A DNA stretch of 64,000 nucleotides from contig CAYPLH010000012.1 in assembly GCA_964411505.1 (NCBI GenBank), positions 18,040-82,039 of the forward strand. The letters run 5' to 3'. This DNA is from CAYPLH01 sp964411505. GTDB taxonomy: Bacteria > Bacillota > Clostridia > CAYPLH01 > DUMO01. Positions 8,546-16,658 of the stretch are shown here, one piece after another; within the stretch, counting starts at the first letter, position 1; every line of letters begins with the position of its first letter. The notes under the pieces were generated by a model, which saw nothing but the letters and a program-made list of their open reading frames with translations, was not told where the DNA came from and did not search any database. The translations under genes and the position numbers were made by a program.

Positions 8546-9813
8546 CTTATTAATACTTCCATTTCGTATTTTTTTACAATATCAAGCCATTCCACTCCAA
8601 CAGGAACACCTTTTAAAAGGCAGTACTTATTCCAAACTGAAGCAAAGGGCAGAGTTTTAAATTCCTCCATCAACGCAAGTCTATTTCCATAGTTACCGTT
8701 GTTTTCCTCTTCTAAAAGCATATGCACTGGCTCGAGCAATGCTATCGTTATTGCCTTTTGTGCTGCTCTTGTTCCGGTAACCCATGCTGTTATCCTGTTA
8801 ATACTGGCATCAAAAAAATCAAGGGCAAAGTGTACCCGGTCAAAGGCATTACATCTTCTTAACTCTTTTGCAATATCACTTACCTGATCATTTAATATAA
8901 CTACATGGTCGCTGTCCCAACGCACTCCCCTGCTTACATGAAGCAGTAACTCATCTGTGAATGTAAGAATTGCCGATATTTTATCAGATACATCTTCAGT
9001 AGGATGAAAATGACCGGCATCAAGACATAACATAATGTTTTTTGCCATGGAATACCACATATAAAACTCATGAGATCCGACAACATAACTTTCAGAACCA
9101 ATCCCAAACAATTTACTTTCAACTGCATCTACAATGTTTTTGCTATCATATTTTACTTCCAAAATCTCGTCCAGAGAATCTTTAAGAATTTGCCTGTAAA
9201 TCAATCTATTAGCTGGCACATCTTTCATACCGTCAGGTATCCATATATTATTAACACACGGAGTTCCCAACTGTTTTCCTATCTCTGAAGCTATTTTACG
9301 ACATCTTTTGCCATGGTCGATCCAAAAGGAACGCACTTTTTTATCAGGGCTTGCAAGGGTAAATCCAGAATCAGCCATCTTGTGGGAAAAAAATGTCGGA
9401 TTAAAGTCCAGTCCTAAGCCTAGCTTCTTTGCCCAATCAATCCAATCTTGGAAGTGCTCAAGGTCAACTTCATCCCTATCGATTATTTTGCCTTCTGTTT
9501 CGGCATATAAGGCATGTAGATTCACTCTGTGTTTTCCAGGAATAAGATTTAATGCTTGTTCCAGATCTTGGCGTAATTCTTCGCCATTGCGAGCTTTTCC
9601 TAGATAGTTCCCGGTTGCCATAATCCCACCACCGGATAAGCCTTCTACTCCCTTTTCAAATCCTGTTAAATCATCACCCTGCCAACAGTGAAGAGAGATG
9701 CTGATACTATCCAAATCCTCTAGTACCTTGTCAGTATCAACTCCAAACCCTGCATATGTTTTTTTTGCCTGTTCATAGTCTCGTTCTATTATTTCCGGGT
9801 TATATTTATACAT
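8539..9813 (-). CDS. rhaA: L-rhamnose isomerase
   Basis: A cytoplasmic enzyme of 424 residues that converts L-rhamnose to L-rhamnulose. It follows the E. coli RhaA sequence closely from memory: HCWQGDDLTGFE, GGGIMATGNYLGKARN, NIWIPDGMKD, VESKLFGIGSES, CLDAGHFHPTE, VRWDSDHVV and FALDFFDASINRI. The metal-site Glu, Asp and His residues are in these blocks. The frame is open to a TTG at 9822, but this overlaps the AAAGGAG site; ATG at 9813 gives 9-base spacing. Length matches the family. Rhamnulose kinase and rhamnulose-1-phosphate aldolase are not in the window. Its presence shows that rhamnose is a product of this locus, in agreement with the GH78 gene at 12910. Confidence 0.97.
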   Translation of the reverse strand: MYKYNPEIIERDYEQAKKTYAGFGVDTDKVLEDLDSISISLHCWQGDDLTGFEKGVEGLSGGGIMATGNYLGKARNGEELRQDLEQALNLIPGKHRVNLHALYAETEGKIIDRDEVDLEHFQDWIDWAKKLGLGLDFNPTFFSHKMADSGFTLASPDKKVRSFWIDHGKRCRKIASEIGKQLGTPCVNNIWIPDGMKDVPANRLIYRQILKDSLDEILEVKYDSKNIVDAVESKLFGIGSESYVVGSHEFYMWYSMAKNIMLCLDAGHFHPTEDVSDKISAILTFTDELLLHVSRGVRWDSDHVVILNDQVSDIAKELRRCNAFDRVHFALDFFDASINRITAWVTGTRAAQKAITIALLEPVHMLLEEENNGNYGNRLALMEEFKTLPFASVWNKYCLLKGVPVGVEWLDIVKKYEMEVLISR

Positions 9814-10008
9814 TACTTTCAACTCCTTTGCTAATAAATAACTCTACTACAGCGTAAACTCTTTCTCACACCTTAGCTCAGCTTCCATCTCTCAATAAAG
9901 TCCAGAAGATGATTATCTGTGTTCCTAACCATAAATCTTTATACATTACTTTTTTTAAGCAAGCTTCTAGCTTCCGCCCTGATTACTATAATATCTTAAT
10001 TCATTATA

Positions 10009-10953
10009 TTATGAAAGTAATTCTTCTTCCCTTTCACGAAAATATCTTGCCGTTTGCATTACCAGTCTGTCAAGAAAGCCTTTATCAGGCTTACCATATG
10101 TTGCCGGATAGGGATCTCCACCTGGTCCTAAGGGCTCTGGTGTCACAAACCTACCCTCTTCATTATATCCAATTAAATACAAGGCCATTATTAAGGTATC
10201 AAGATCCAGCGAGCCGTCACCCAGCGCACAACGGTTACTATCCGCCAAATGCAGATTTACAAGCATATCTTTGGCATCAATAATAGCTTCACCTATATGA
10301 CTTTCCTCTGACTGCATATGATATACATCTCCATTAATGTATCTTACTGCAGGATGGTTTATTTCTTCAATATACCTTTTTGCATCACTAATGGTATGTA
10401 TAAAGCTTACTTCGGCAGAACGTATAGGCTCTATAGCAGCTTTTACATTGTTTTCTGTAAATAAATCTGCAACTATCCTAAGAGATTCTATACTTCTTTC
10501 AAACTCCGTATCATCATAGGCATCTGGTCTTCCGACCGCTCCAGGAACAACCAATATATACTCTCCTCCAACAGATGAAGCAAAATCGATTTCTCTTTTG
10601 AGATAATCAATTGCCGCCTGTCTATGCACCGCCCTGTTACTTGAAAGGTCATTGTCTTTAGAAAACATCCCACAGATACCAGCTACCTTAATATTATGAC
10701 TTTCTAGTATTTTGAGTGTTTCGTCTGTCTTATAACCCAAATCAGCTCCATAGTGATTCCCATGCAGCTCAATATAGTTGATTTCTGCCTTTTCAAGCCT
10801 CGCAGCCGAATCCTTCAAGGCTTCGATACCAAATCCCCAATTACTCCAGGATAAATTCAATCTTTTTTTTAACCTGCCAGGATGACTCTTTTTCAACTCC
10901 TCAAAAGCTTTTTTTATCTTTTCATTTTTCAACTCAAAGTTTTGCTTCTTCAT
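10009..10953 (-). CDS. Sugar isomerase/epimerase, TIM-barrel (AP endonuclease 2-like) family
   Basis: A 314-residue TIM-barrel protein of the xylose isomerase-like superfamily. Likely metal ligands are the Glu in AAIEPIRS, the Asp/His in YINGDVYHM, the His in NLHLADSN and the Glu in VTPEPLGPGG. No signal peptide. AGGAGA precedes the ATG. It sits directly upstream of rhaA on the same strand, so it may interconvert a ketose or uronate released in the same pathway. The exact reaction cannot be read from sequence; members of this family include ketose 3-epimerases, inosose dehydratases and others. Confidence 0.85.
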   Translation of the reverse strand: MKKQNFELKNEKIKKAFEELKKSHPGRLKKRLNLSWSNWGFGIEALKDSAARLEKAEINYIELHGNHYGADLGYKTDETLKILESHNIKVAGICGMFSKDNDLSSNRAVHRQAAIDYLKREIDFASSVGGEYILVVPGAVGRPDAYDDTEFERSIESLRIVADLFTENNVKAAIEPIRSAEVSFIHTISDAKRYIEEINHPAVRYINGDVYHMQSEESHIGEAIIDAKDMLVNLHLADSNRCALGDGSLDLDTLIMALYLIGYNEEGRFVTPEPLGPGGDPYPATYGKPDKGFLDRLVMQTARYFREREEELLS

Positions 10954-11258
10954 CTATATCTCTCCTGTCTTTCTTATTTTTCAATGAGCTCTTCTTCCGC
11001 CAGTCACACGCTTATAAAATCATACTGACTGTGCAGTGAGTCATAAACAAGTCCTTTTTGGATGTGCCCAAGGTGATTCTTAATAAAAGCTCGGTGGCAT
11101 CTAGCCCGCTCGCTTCTGGGTGCAGGCTTCGCTTAACACCGTTAATTATATGCAACGCACTTAATTCTTGTAATGTGACCTTGAAAGGCGAAAATGGTTC
11201 TAGTGCGTTTCGAAGGTCATATTACATAGAATTATAGCGTTGCATCCGGTTTCACAGT
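10954..11258. other. Intergenic region with a long imperfect hairpin
   Basis: No gene is seen here. It holds the ribosome binding site of the isomerase gene and, at 11150-11245, an imperfect inverted repeat about 96 bases long. Around 11100-11138 is a segment (CTAGCCCGCTCGCTTCTGGG) that resembles part of the terminator region at 35836-35856. Confidence 0.6.
11150..11245. repeat. Long imperfect inverted repeat
   Basis: Outer arms ATGCAACGC (11150-11158) and GCGTTGCAT (11237-11245) match perfectly. Further inside, AATTCT pairs with AGAATT, and GTAATGTGACCTT pairs with AAGGTCATATTAC with one difference. The innermost GAAA/TTTC also pair. The result would be a rod-like hairpin ending 13 bases after the sulfatase stop codon at 11259. 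It could be an mRNA 3' structure or a miniature mobile element remnant. Confidence 0.7.
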
Positions 11259-12695
11259 TTATTCTTTTGGGAAACTTCTATTATCATCATTATGCGGCAC
11301 AACATCTGAGGTACGTATATACCAATCAAGCAAGCTTAAGTTCAATTCATCCTGCAGCTTTTTGTAGGCAGGATCATCGTATACATTCCGAGTTTCCAGT
11401 GGATCATTTACAAGATCATATAATTCATGTACATCATCAGGTCTTCGTATCAGCTTTGCCTCCAAAGTACGAATCATAGTTGTCCTGCTGATACTTTTTG
11501 GCACCTGCTGCTGCTGCATAGTCTGCGGCCAATATATGTGACCCTCAACACGCGTCGGATGTGACGGGTCATGTCCCTCAAAGCAATGCTTTTCCGAGGA
11601 GTTGAACCCTGCCTCCGCAAAGACCGCACGTGACCGATCCCCTGAGGCACCTTGCAGCTGCGGAACAAGAGATCTGGCAAAATGGGTATGTGTAGCCTCT
11701 ATTCCCGAAATATCCAGAACCGTGGCCATTATATCAAACAACTCGGTCTGTTCCCTGACAACATGTCCGGCACTGCAGCCAGGCGTTCTGATTAAGAGTG
11801 GAACTCTTGTTGTTACATCATAAAAAGCATTATGAATTTTTTCTACTAGACCATAATCACCTGCAAAATCTCCATGATCGGATGAAACAATTACTGTCGT
11901 TTCATCTTTTAAGTCCATTTTATCCAAAGCATCCAGCAATTGCCCCAGTATCCAATCTGAATAACTGACCATTCCCAAATAAGTTGCGTGGATTTCTTTC
12001 ATAAATTCATCAGGGTTCTGATCAAGCTTGCGGTACTTACGCATTAATTTATGAAAGCTTGGAAGCTTTTGCTCTGAATCTACCGGGCGTAGCGGTGGAA
12101 TATCCTCCGGCTTATACATACTGTGGAACGGTTCGGGTGCGCTATAAGGAGGGTGCGGGTACTCTATAGGAAGATACAAAAAGAAAGGCTTGTCACCTTT
12201 TTTTCTGCTATTCATAAAGTCTATTCCCTTCTGTACACACTTCATATCCTTTGTTTCATGAAGCTCGCCTAAAAAGGCTTCATACTTAAAACTATAGTAT
12301 CGCGGGTCTTCCTTGTCATAAGGATTTGCTCCGAATCTTCCTCCTCTGACCACCTCATAGTGATCTAAGGCCAGCGGAATATATTCTTCAGAAAAAATAT
12401 CGTTCTTTCCGTACATCTCCACATGATATCCATTATCCCGCAAATAGCGGAACATACTTGGCTCGTGCGGCCTTAAAAGATGCCAGAGCGTCCGGTGACC
12501 ATTAACATGGGGATACCAGCCAGTCACAAGACTGCAACGAGAAGGCGAACACAAAACACATTGGGTATAGTTTTGGTCAAACCTTACTCCTTCATTTGCT
12601 AACCTGTCAAAGTTAGGGGTCTTCACTAGCGGATGACCGTAACAGGATAGACTCTCCGATCTTAATTGATCGAAAAATAAAAATACATAATTCAT
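11259..12695 (-). CDS. Family S1 sulfatase, cytoplasmic, GKND variant
   Basis: A 478-residue sulfatase. The active-site signature is CSPSR at Cys49-Arg53, followed by CSLVTG. Asp9 in LFFDQ and the SSDHGDFAG block give the metal site. Where many S1 enzymes have the GKWH pair, this protein has GKND (MYGKNDIFS), so one usual sulfate-contacting His is replaced. No signal peptide. The open frame reaches a GTG at 12704, but that codon overlaps the AAGGAG site, so ATG at 12695 is chosen. It lies downstream of the GH78 rhamnosidase and upstream of the isomerase and rhaA, so it may desulfate a rhamnose-containing oligosaccharide (inference). Confidence 0.94.
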   Translation of the reverse strand: MNYVFLFFDQLRSESLSCYGHPLVKTPNFDRLANEGVRFDQNYTQCVLCSPSRCSLVTGWYPHVNGHRTLWHLLRPHEPSMFRYLRDNGYHVEMYGKNDIFSEEYIPLALDHYEVVRGGRFGANPYDKEDPRYYSFKYEAFLGELHETKDMKCVQKGIDFMNSRKKGDKPFFLYLPIEYPHPPYSAPEPFHSMYKPEDIPPLRPVDSEQKLPSFHKLMRKYRKLDQNPDEFMKEIHATYLGMVSYSDWILGQLLDALDKMDLKDETTVIVSSDHGDFAGDYGLVEKIHNAFYDVTTRVPLLIRTPGCSAGHVVREQTELFDIMATVLDISGIEATHTHFARSLVPQLQGASGDRSRAVFAEAGFNSSEKHCFEGHDPSHPTRVEGHIYWPQTMQQQQVPKSISRTTMIRTLEAKLIRRPDDVHELYDLVNDPLETRNVYDDPAYKKLQDELNLSLLDWYIRTSDVVPHNDDNRSFPKE

Positions 12696-12780
12696 CGTTT
12701 TCACTCCTTGTTGTTCATTATTAACTGCAGGTATAATCTTTTCTTATGAAGCTCGAACCTTTTTTAACAGCATTTTAGCA

Positions 12781-12895
12781 TCGATACTACAACGGCTATT
12801 AAAATTATTAATACAGCATCAGTGCATTAAAGCGTTTTTATACAAAGGTGCATAAATACCAAAATTATAATAAAATTACCGTTGTAGGACTAATC
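12781..12895. repeat. Inverted pair of CCGTTGTAG motifs with AT-rich arms
   Basis: TACTACAACGG (12785-12795) faces CCGTTGTAGGA (12879-12889), and the AT-rich bases inside each motif also partly mirror each other. The pair lies between the GH78 stop and the sulfatase start. A third copy, CCGTTGTAGTA, is at 29624-29634 before the blaI promoter. This could be a small mobile-element relic or a paired operator. Confidence 0.4.
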
Positions 12896-12909
12896 AAGAA
12901 GTAATAATT

Positions 12910-15279
12910 CTATTCTAGGACTATTCCTTCATCGGCAGAAATATCAAACTCGCCATTCTTACATTCAATGTACACATTCCCCTTTACTGTTGGAAAAACG
13001 CTTTTAAAATCAAAACCCGGATTTTGTGGTTTAAGCTTAATTTTTCCACAACCCGGCTCAATTATTTCAAGACCTGCAATGTACCTTATTAAAAAGTCCG
13101 CAGGAAAAGCTGACCATGCATGAGACTCTGTTCTAAGCGTCAAATTAAACTGCTCTCCATCTCTCCATGAACCATTTTTTGTCCACTCCTCATAAGTGGA
13201 AGTAGCTCCTTTATCTACCATTCTTTTTACCCATCTATTGCGAATAAGCTCAATGGCCAGATCCATCCTGTCTAATTTGAGTAGTGCTTTTAGAATTACC
13301 GCAGAAAAGAACGGCTGTGCTTCAATATAATCAATACTCTTTTGCACATATAGTTTGTCAATTATACTCTCTGCTGTTTTTCTGTCACAAAGCCCCCACA
13401 AAATAGCAGCGCAATTAGTATGCTCACTAATGCTGCCAGATAGAGAATCATCTACATTAGCATCTGAAAACACTCCCAGTTCCTCATTAAAAAATCTTTC
13501 AGGATAATTTAATCTAATAATTTCACCAGCTTCAGAACACAAATCAATAATATATTTATCCTTTTTAATTTCAGCCATTTTTTTGACATTGCCAAGAGTA
13601 TAATATAACAATGCATTCACTAAGGCACATTCTCCACGAGTGTCTAGTTTTACCCAGTCTAAAAACATTGAGGTAACCTCTTTTAACATGCAATATTTGT
13701 CGCAGAAACGCAAAAAAGCATATATGATTTTTATTATATGGGGATAATATGCATGTATCCATTTTTCTTCTCCGGTATAAAGATAGTGATCATAAACCGC
13801 ATTTACCCAGTGGAGATTATAGTCAAACAGATTGGGGTATTCAAGAACCTTACCGTTGGTTATGGGCGGTATAATTCCTGTTACTGTCTGCATTTCGGCA
13901 CACTGACCTAAATATTTAGAAGGAAGCACCGTATCTCCAAAGCATGAATATATCAGCCCCAATGTAACCATGGAAACGTCACCGGTAAATTGACCCTGCT
14001 CTCTCCATGGAGTATCCACTATAAATTCATTTGAGCATAACCGTACAGTATATTTACATATATCAAAAAGCTTGTTCATTTTTTCGTCAGAAGAGCTAAA
14101 CTGTCCCTTTTCTTTATAAGGGAATGTTGATATTATTGCCTTGACAGAATTTATCCGGACCTCTTCAAAAGCATTATGCAGTTGTATTTTCAGGTATCTG
14201 AAAGCTTTCCATGTAAAGGGACGGTAAATCTGTCTGCCTTTTTTGGTTATAAGCCTGTCTGCAAACATATTCTCTATAGCATTGTTAAAGTGTCCGTTAA
14301 ACAGCCTTTCACTATACCCTATATCCATCTGCGCACCCGCAGGAGCTTCAACATCTAGCTCAACAAAGGCTGTTATAATTCTGCCAAAATCAAGTATGAC
14401 ATAGGGAGAATATATTCCGTCCGATTCCTTTCTGTTCTCAATATGCATTGTACTGTTTTTCATTATAGTAAATCCGGCTTCACCAGTTAAGTTTTCACTT
14501 CCTGATATGGTTGAATATTTAATTTTTTCTCCGGCACAAGACAATATGATCGAAAGATCATTGCTCCTCATTCTATTTAAAACATCTAATATTTCCTCTT
14601 CTTTTACTATGCTTTTTGCATATCTGATATCATCTTCAGGAAAAAATGGTATGTTTCTTTTTTTAAGATACGTCCACGGATTGACACCCGGCGGAACATC
14701 ACCGGTTTTTGAACCATAAGAGCTTGATTTATAAATTATAGGCTCTTCCCAAAGAGAATCATCAAAACCGCATTCAGACCATTTTAAAGGCATATTGTTT
14801 GCGTCGAACATTTCCTGATACGGATTATATTTAGCCATTCTAAAATAAAACGTATCTTGGGCATATGCATTTGCCCTCATAATCCTCCATGTGGAATCTG
14901 ACGCTGCCAAAACAGTGTCGTTGTCATCTATTATCTCACATAGGAATCCTCCCTTTGGCTGGGAATCATTACCTACATAGTTTACTATAACTCCAATGCA
15001 GTTAGGTCCCTTCTTAAGTAGAGCAGTAATATCTCTTACATCATAGAAATGATAATGAGGATTGCTCTGCAACGATCCATAACCTACATATTGTCCGTTT
15101 ATATACAGTCTGTATCGTGATGATGCTGTGATAAACATATTTACCTGTTTTTGCTCATCAAAAGTAAATTCTTTTCTTATAAGATAGAAACTGTTTAAAA
15201 CAGACTCTTCTCCCGTTTTCCAAATCCACTTGCCCTTCCAATCCCTGTTTACTTCAAAATAGTCAAATTGATCAGCCAT
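12910..15279 (-). CDS. Alpha-L-rhamnosidase, GH78-like, cytoplasmic
   Basis: A 789-residue enzyme expected to release terminal alpha-L-rhamnose from oligosaccharides. The N-terminal half has two beta-sandwich modules (FTFDEQKQVNMFITASSRYRLYING and DDSLWEEPI are typical). The catalytic (alpha/alpha)6 barrel contains DTPWREQGQFTGDVS near residue 420, the GH78 acidic block, then TYEEWTKNGSWRDG and the ESHAWSAFPADFL segment close to the C-terminal beta domain. No signal peptide; AGGAGGAG lies upstream of ATG. A 22-bp-spaced TGTC direct repeat lies about 245 bases upstream, pointing at this gene. It fits with rhaA downstream. The family call is firm; rhamnose specificity is likely but not certain. 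Confidence 0.9.
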   Translation of the reverse strand: MADQFDYFEVNRDWKGKWIWKTGEESVLNSFYLIRKEFTFDEQKQVNMFITASSRYRLYINGQYVGYGSLQSNPHYHFYDVRDITALLKKGPNCIGVIVNYVGNDSQPKGGFLCEIIDDNDTVLAASDSTWRIMRANAYAQDTFYFRMAKYNPYQEMFDANNMPLKWSECGFDDSLWEEPIIYKSSSYGSKTGDVPPGVNPWTYLKKRNIPFFPEDDIRYAKSIVKEEEILDVLNRMRSNDLSIILSCAGEKIKYSTISGSENLTGEAGFTIMKNSTMHIENRKESDGIYSPYVILDFGRIITAFVELDVEAPAGAQMDIGYSERLFNGHFNNAIENMFADRLITKKGRQIYRPFTWKAFRYLKIQLHNAFEEVRINSVKAIISTFPYKEKGQFSSSDEKMNKLFDICKYTVRLCSNEFIVDTPWREQGQFTGDVSMVTLGLIYSCFGDTVLPSKYLGQCAEMQTVTGIIPPITNGKVLEYPNLFDYNLHWVNAVYDHYLYTGEEKWIHAYYPHIIKIIYAFLRFCDKYCMLKEVTSMFLDWVKLDTRGECALVNALLYYTLGNVKKMAEIKKDKYIIDLCSEAGEIIRLNYPERFFNEELGVFSDANVDDSLSGSISEHTNCAAILWGLCDRKTAESIIDKLYVQKSIDYIEAQPFFSAVILKALLKLDRMDLAIELIRNRWVKRMVDKGATSTYEEWTKNGSWRDGEQFNLTLRTESHAWSAFPADFLIRYIAGLEIIEPGCGKIKLKPQNPGFDFKSVFPTVKGNVYIECKNGEFDISADEGIVLE

Positions 15280-15524
15280 AAGCTCCTCCTTTTTTATATT
15301 AGTTTTGCGCTTATTTTACAAAAAATCTACCCATGCTTTTCAAAAAAGCGTAGAACAAATGTCTACCACCTGCCTCACTAATCCCAAAACGCATTATGTA
15401 CTGCTTTGGCGGTTCCAAAAGAAAGGTTAACCACCTACCGCCCTAACCCAAAACCCACTGCATAAAAAAGTAGGCGCTTTGTGTTGCTATACATATAATA
15501 ACATAACCATACTTCAACTGCATA

Positions 15525-15552
15525 GTGACAGTTCATTATAATTGTTGGGACA
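15525..15552 (-). promoter_or_regulatory. Direct-repeat activator site (copy 1), facing GH78
   Basis: Read on the minus strand: TGTCCC, 16 bases, TGTCAC, a 22-bp period. The promoter-proximal half lies in AACTGTCACTATGCA, a 15-mer identical to one in the site at 20663-20690. AraC-family activators commonly bind such direct repeats spaced by two helical turns just upstream of the -35 region. Confidence 0.65.
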
Positions 15553-15597
15553 GTTAGTAGTATTTCATGCAAACCATCTAAATACCTCTAGCTACGT

Positions 15598-15635
15598 AAA
15601 AAACTTCTGCCTTTTAATAAAAGACAGAAGTTTTT
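15598..15635 (-). terminator. Intrinsic terminator after the CBM9-like gene
   Basis: AAAAAACTTCTG (15598-15609) and CAGAAGTTTTT (15625-15635) form the stem, with CTTTTAATAAAAG pairing inside. On the minus strand the stem ends in a T run. It follows the stop codon at 15675 by about 40 bases. Confidence 0.85.
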
Positions 15636-15674
15636 CCTAGGTAATATTGCTGTATTCTTAAATATAGTTTCTTG

Positions 15675-16490
15675 TTAGCTCTTAACCAGCTTTTTTTTGA
15701 TGATAAAAACTATTGCAGTTCCACTGATTAATGCAAAAGCTATTGCAGCCAAGCTGTTAAAATCATCACCGGTCTTAGGGTTAACAGGAGCCGGAGCCGA
15801 AGTGGAAACTGGGGCTGTAGCCGGAGCGTCAACTAGTGTACATAAACCAAACACATTAGGATACTTGAAGCCTCTATTTTCTTTATCATTCCATACGAGT
15901 CTTCCTGTACGTGTTCCGGTATCTGCACCATCATTATTCACCTGAAAATCTACACCTAACACATGCCCTACTTTAGCGTTGGCTTTGTCGTACCAAGGAA
16001 TTCCAATTTCTACAACATAACCTCCGTCAACTACCTTTGTTGCTGTAACAATATTGTCGCCTTGAACCACAGAGTTATCATAGTTTACCCTAAATTGACC
16101 TCCCATAGGTACGTTAGTCCATCTTTCCCCTCTAACATTCATTTCATCATAAAACATTTCGATTGAATCCTGATTACTTTTTTCACCTTTTAAAGAAAGT
16201 AAATTATCTTTAACTTCAAAAAGTGCATAGAAATAGTTTTCGTCCCACAATGTTCGCACTTTCATTGTTACAGGATTATCAGACGTTTCAGCAACAACGT
16301 TATAAGTATCAATTACATTTGCTTTAGACCATTCAGCGTCAATTTCTCCATCAATTTTCACTGTTCCCTTTACAGCCTCGCATGTCCTTAGTTCTTCCTC
16401 AGCTGCAGTTTCATCTGCCAACACTGCAGGAAAAAGACACATTGATACTACTGTTATTAATAGTAACATGGTAAAGATTTTTTTTGTCAT
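15675..16490 (-). CDS. Secreted CBM9-like carbohydrate-binding protein with NPKTG sortase signal
   Basis: A 271-residue surface protein. Residues 1-26 are a signal peptide ending VLA. Residues about 35-215 match the CBM9-like fold: TVKIDGEIDAEWSKA, VRTLWDENYFYALFEVKD, YVVEIGIPW and GVDFQVNNDG. A Pro/Ala/Thr linker leads to NPKTGDD at residue 237, a hydrophobic span and the basic tail KKKLVKS, which together form a cell-wall sorting signal of the NPKTG type rather than LPXTG. It probably binds glycan at the cell wall. AAAGGAG precedes the ATG. It lies downstream of the BNR lipoprotein gene, with a nested hairpin between them. No catalytic residues are recognised. Confidence 0.88.
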   Translation of the reverse strand: MTKKIFTMLLLITVVSMCLFPAVLADETAAEEELRTCEAVKGTVKIDGEIDAEWSKANVIDTYNVVAETSDNPVTMKVRTLWDENYFYALFEVKDNLLSLKGEKSNQDSIEMFYDEMNVRGERWTNVPMGGQFRVNYDNSVVQGDNIVTATKVVDGGYVVEIGIPWYDKANAKVGHVLGVDFQVNNDGADTGTRTGRLVWNDKENRGFKYPNVFGLCTLVDAPATAPVSTSAPAPVNPKTGDDFNSLAAIAFALISGTAIVFIIKKKLVKS

Positions 16491-16547
16491 AGTACTACAC
16501 TCCTTTTAATTTTTATTAATTTATGATTAATACCTAGAAAGTATATT

Positions 16548-16626
16548 AGTTGAACTTCACATAGAATATATAGTGTCCGAACGATTTAATCGGCAGTATA
16601 TATTCTATGCAAAGGCGCGTTCAACT
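16548..16626. repeat. Nested inverted repeat between the BNR and CBM9-like genes
   Basis: Inner arms CATAGAATATATA (16560-16572) and TATATATTCTATG (16597-16609) are perfect, 13 bp. Outer arms AGTTGAAC (16548-16555) and GTTCAACT (16619-16626) are also perfect. The loop has a short CCGA/TCGG pairing. There is no T run on either side, so it is not a simple terminator; it may be a processing site that sets different mRNA levels of the two genes. Confidence 0.75.
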
Positions 16627-16658
16627 TACTTTTTGGTGAATAATCATTTATTTTGTTT

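Larger units (their letters stand above)
15280..15674. other. Regulatory intergenic region before the GH78 gene
   Basis: No gene is seen. From right to left on the minus strand it holds the terminator of the CBM9-like gene (15598-15635), the TGTC direct-repeat site (15525-15552), and a roughly 240-base leader to the GH78 start. I see no clear consensus promoter, only AT-rich TATTAT-like stretches near 15495-15510. Confidence 0.6.

Noticed and set aside
12781..12895. Insertion sequence
   Set aside because: The inverted motifs enclose only about 80 bases with no transposase and no clear target-site duplication, so only a weak relic is possible.
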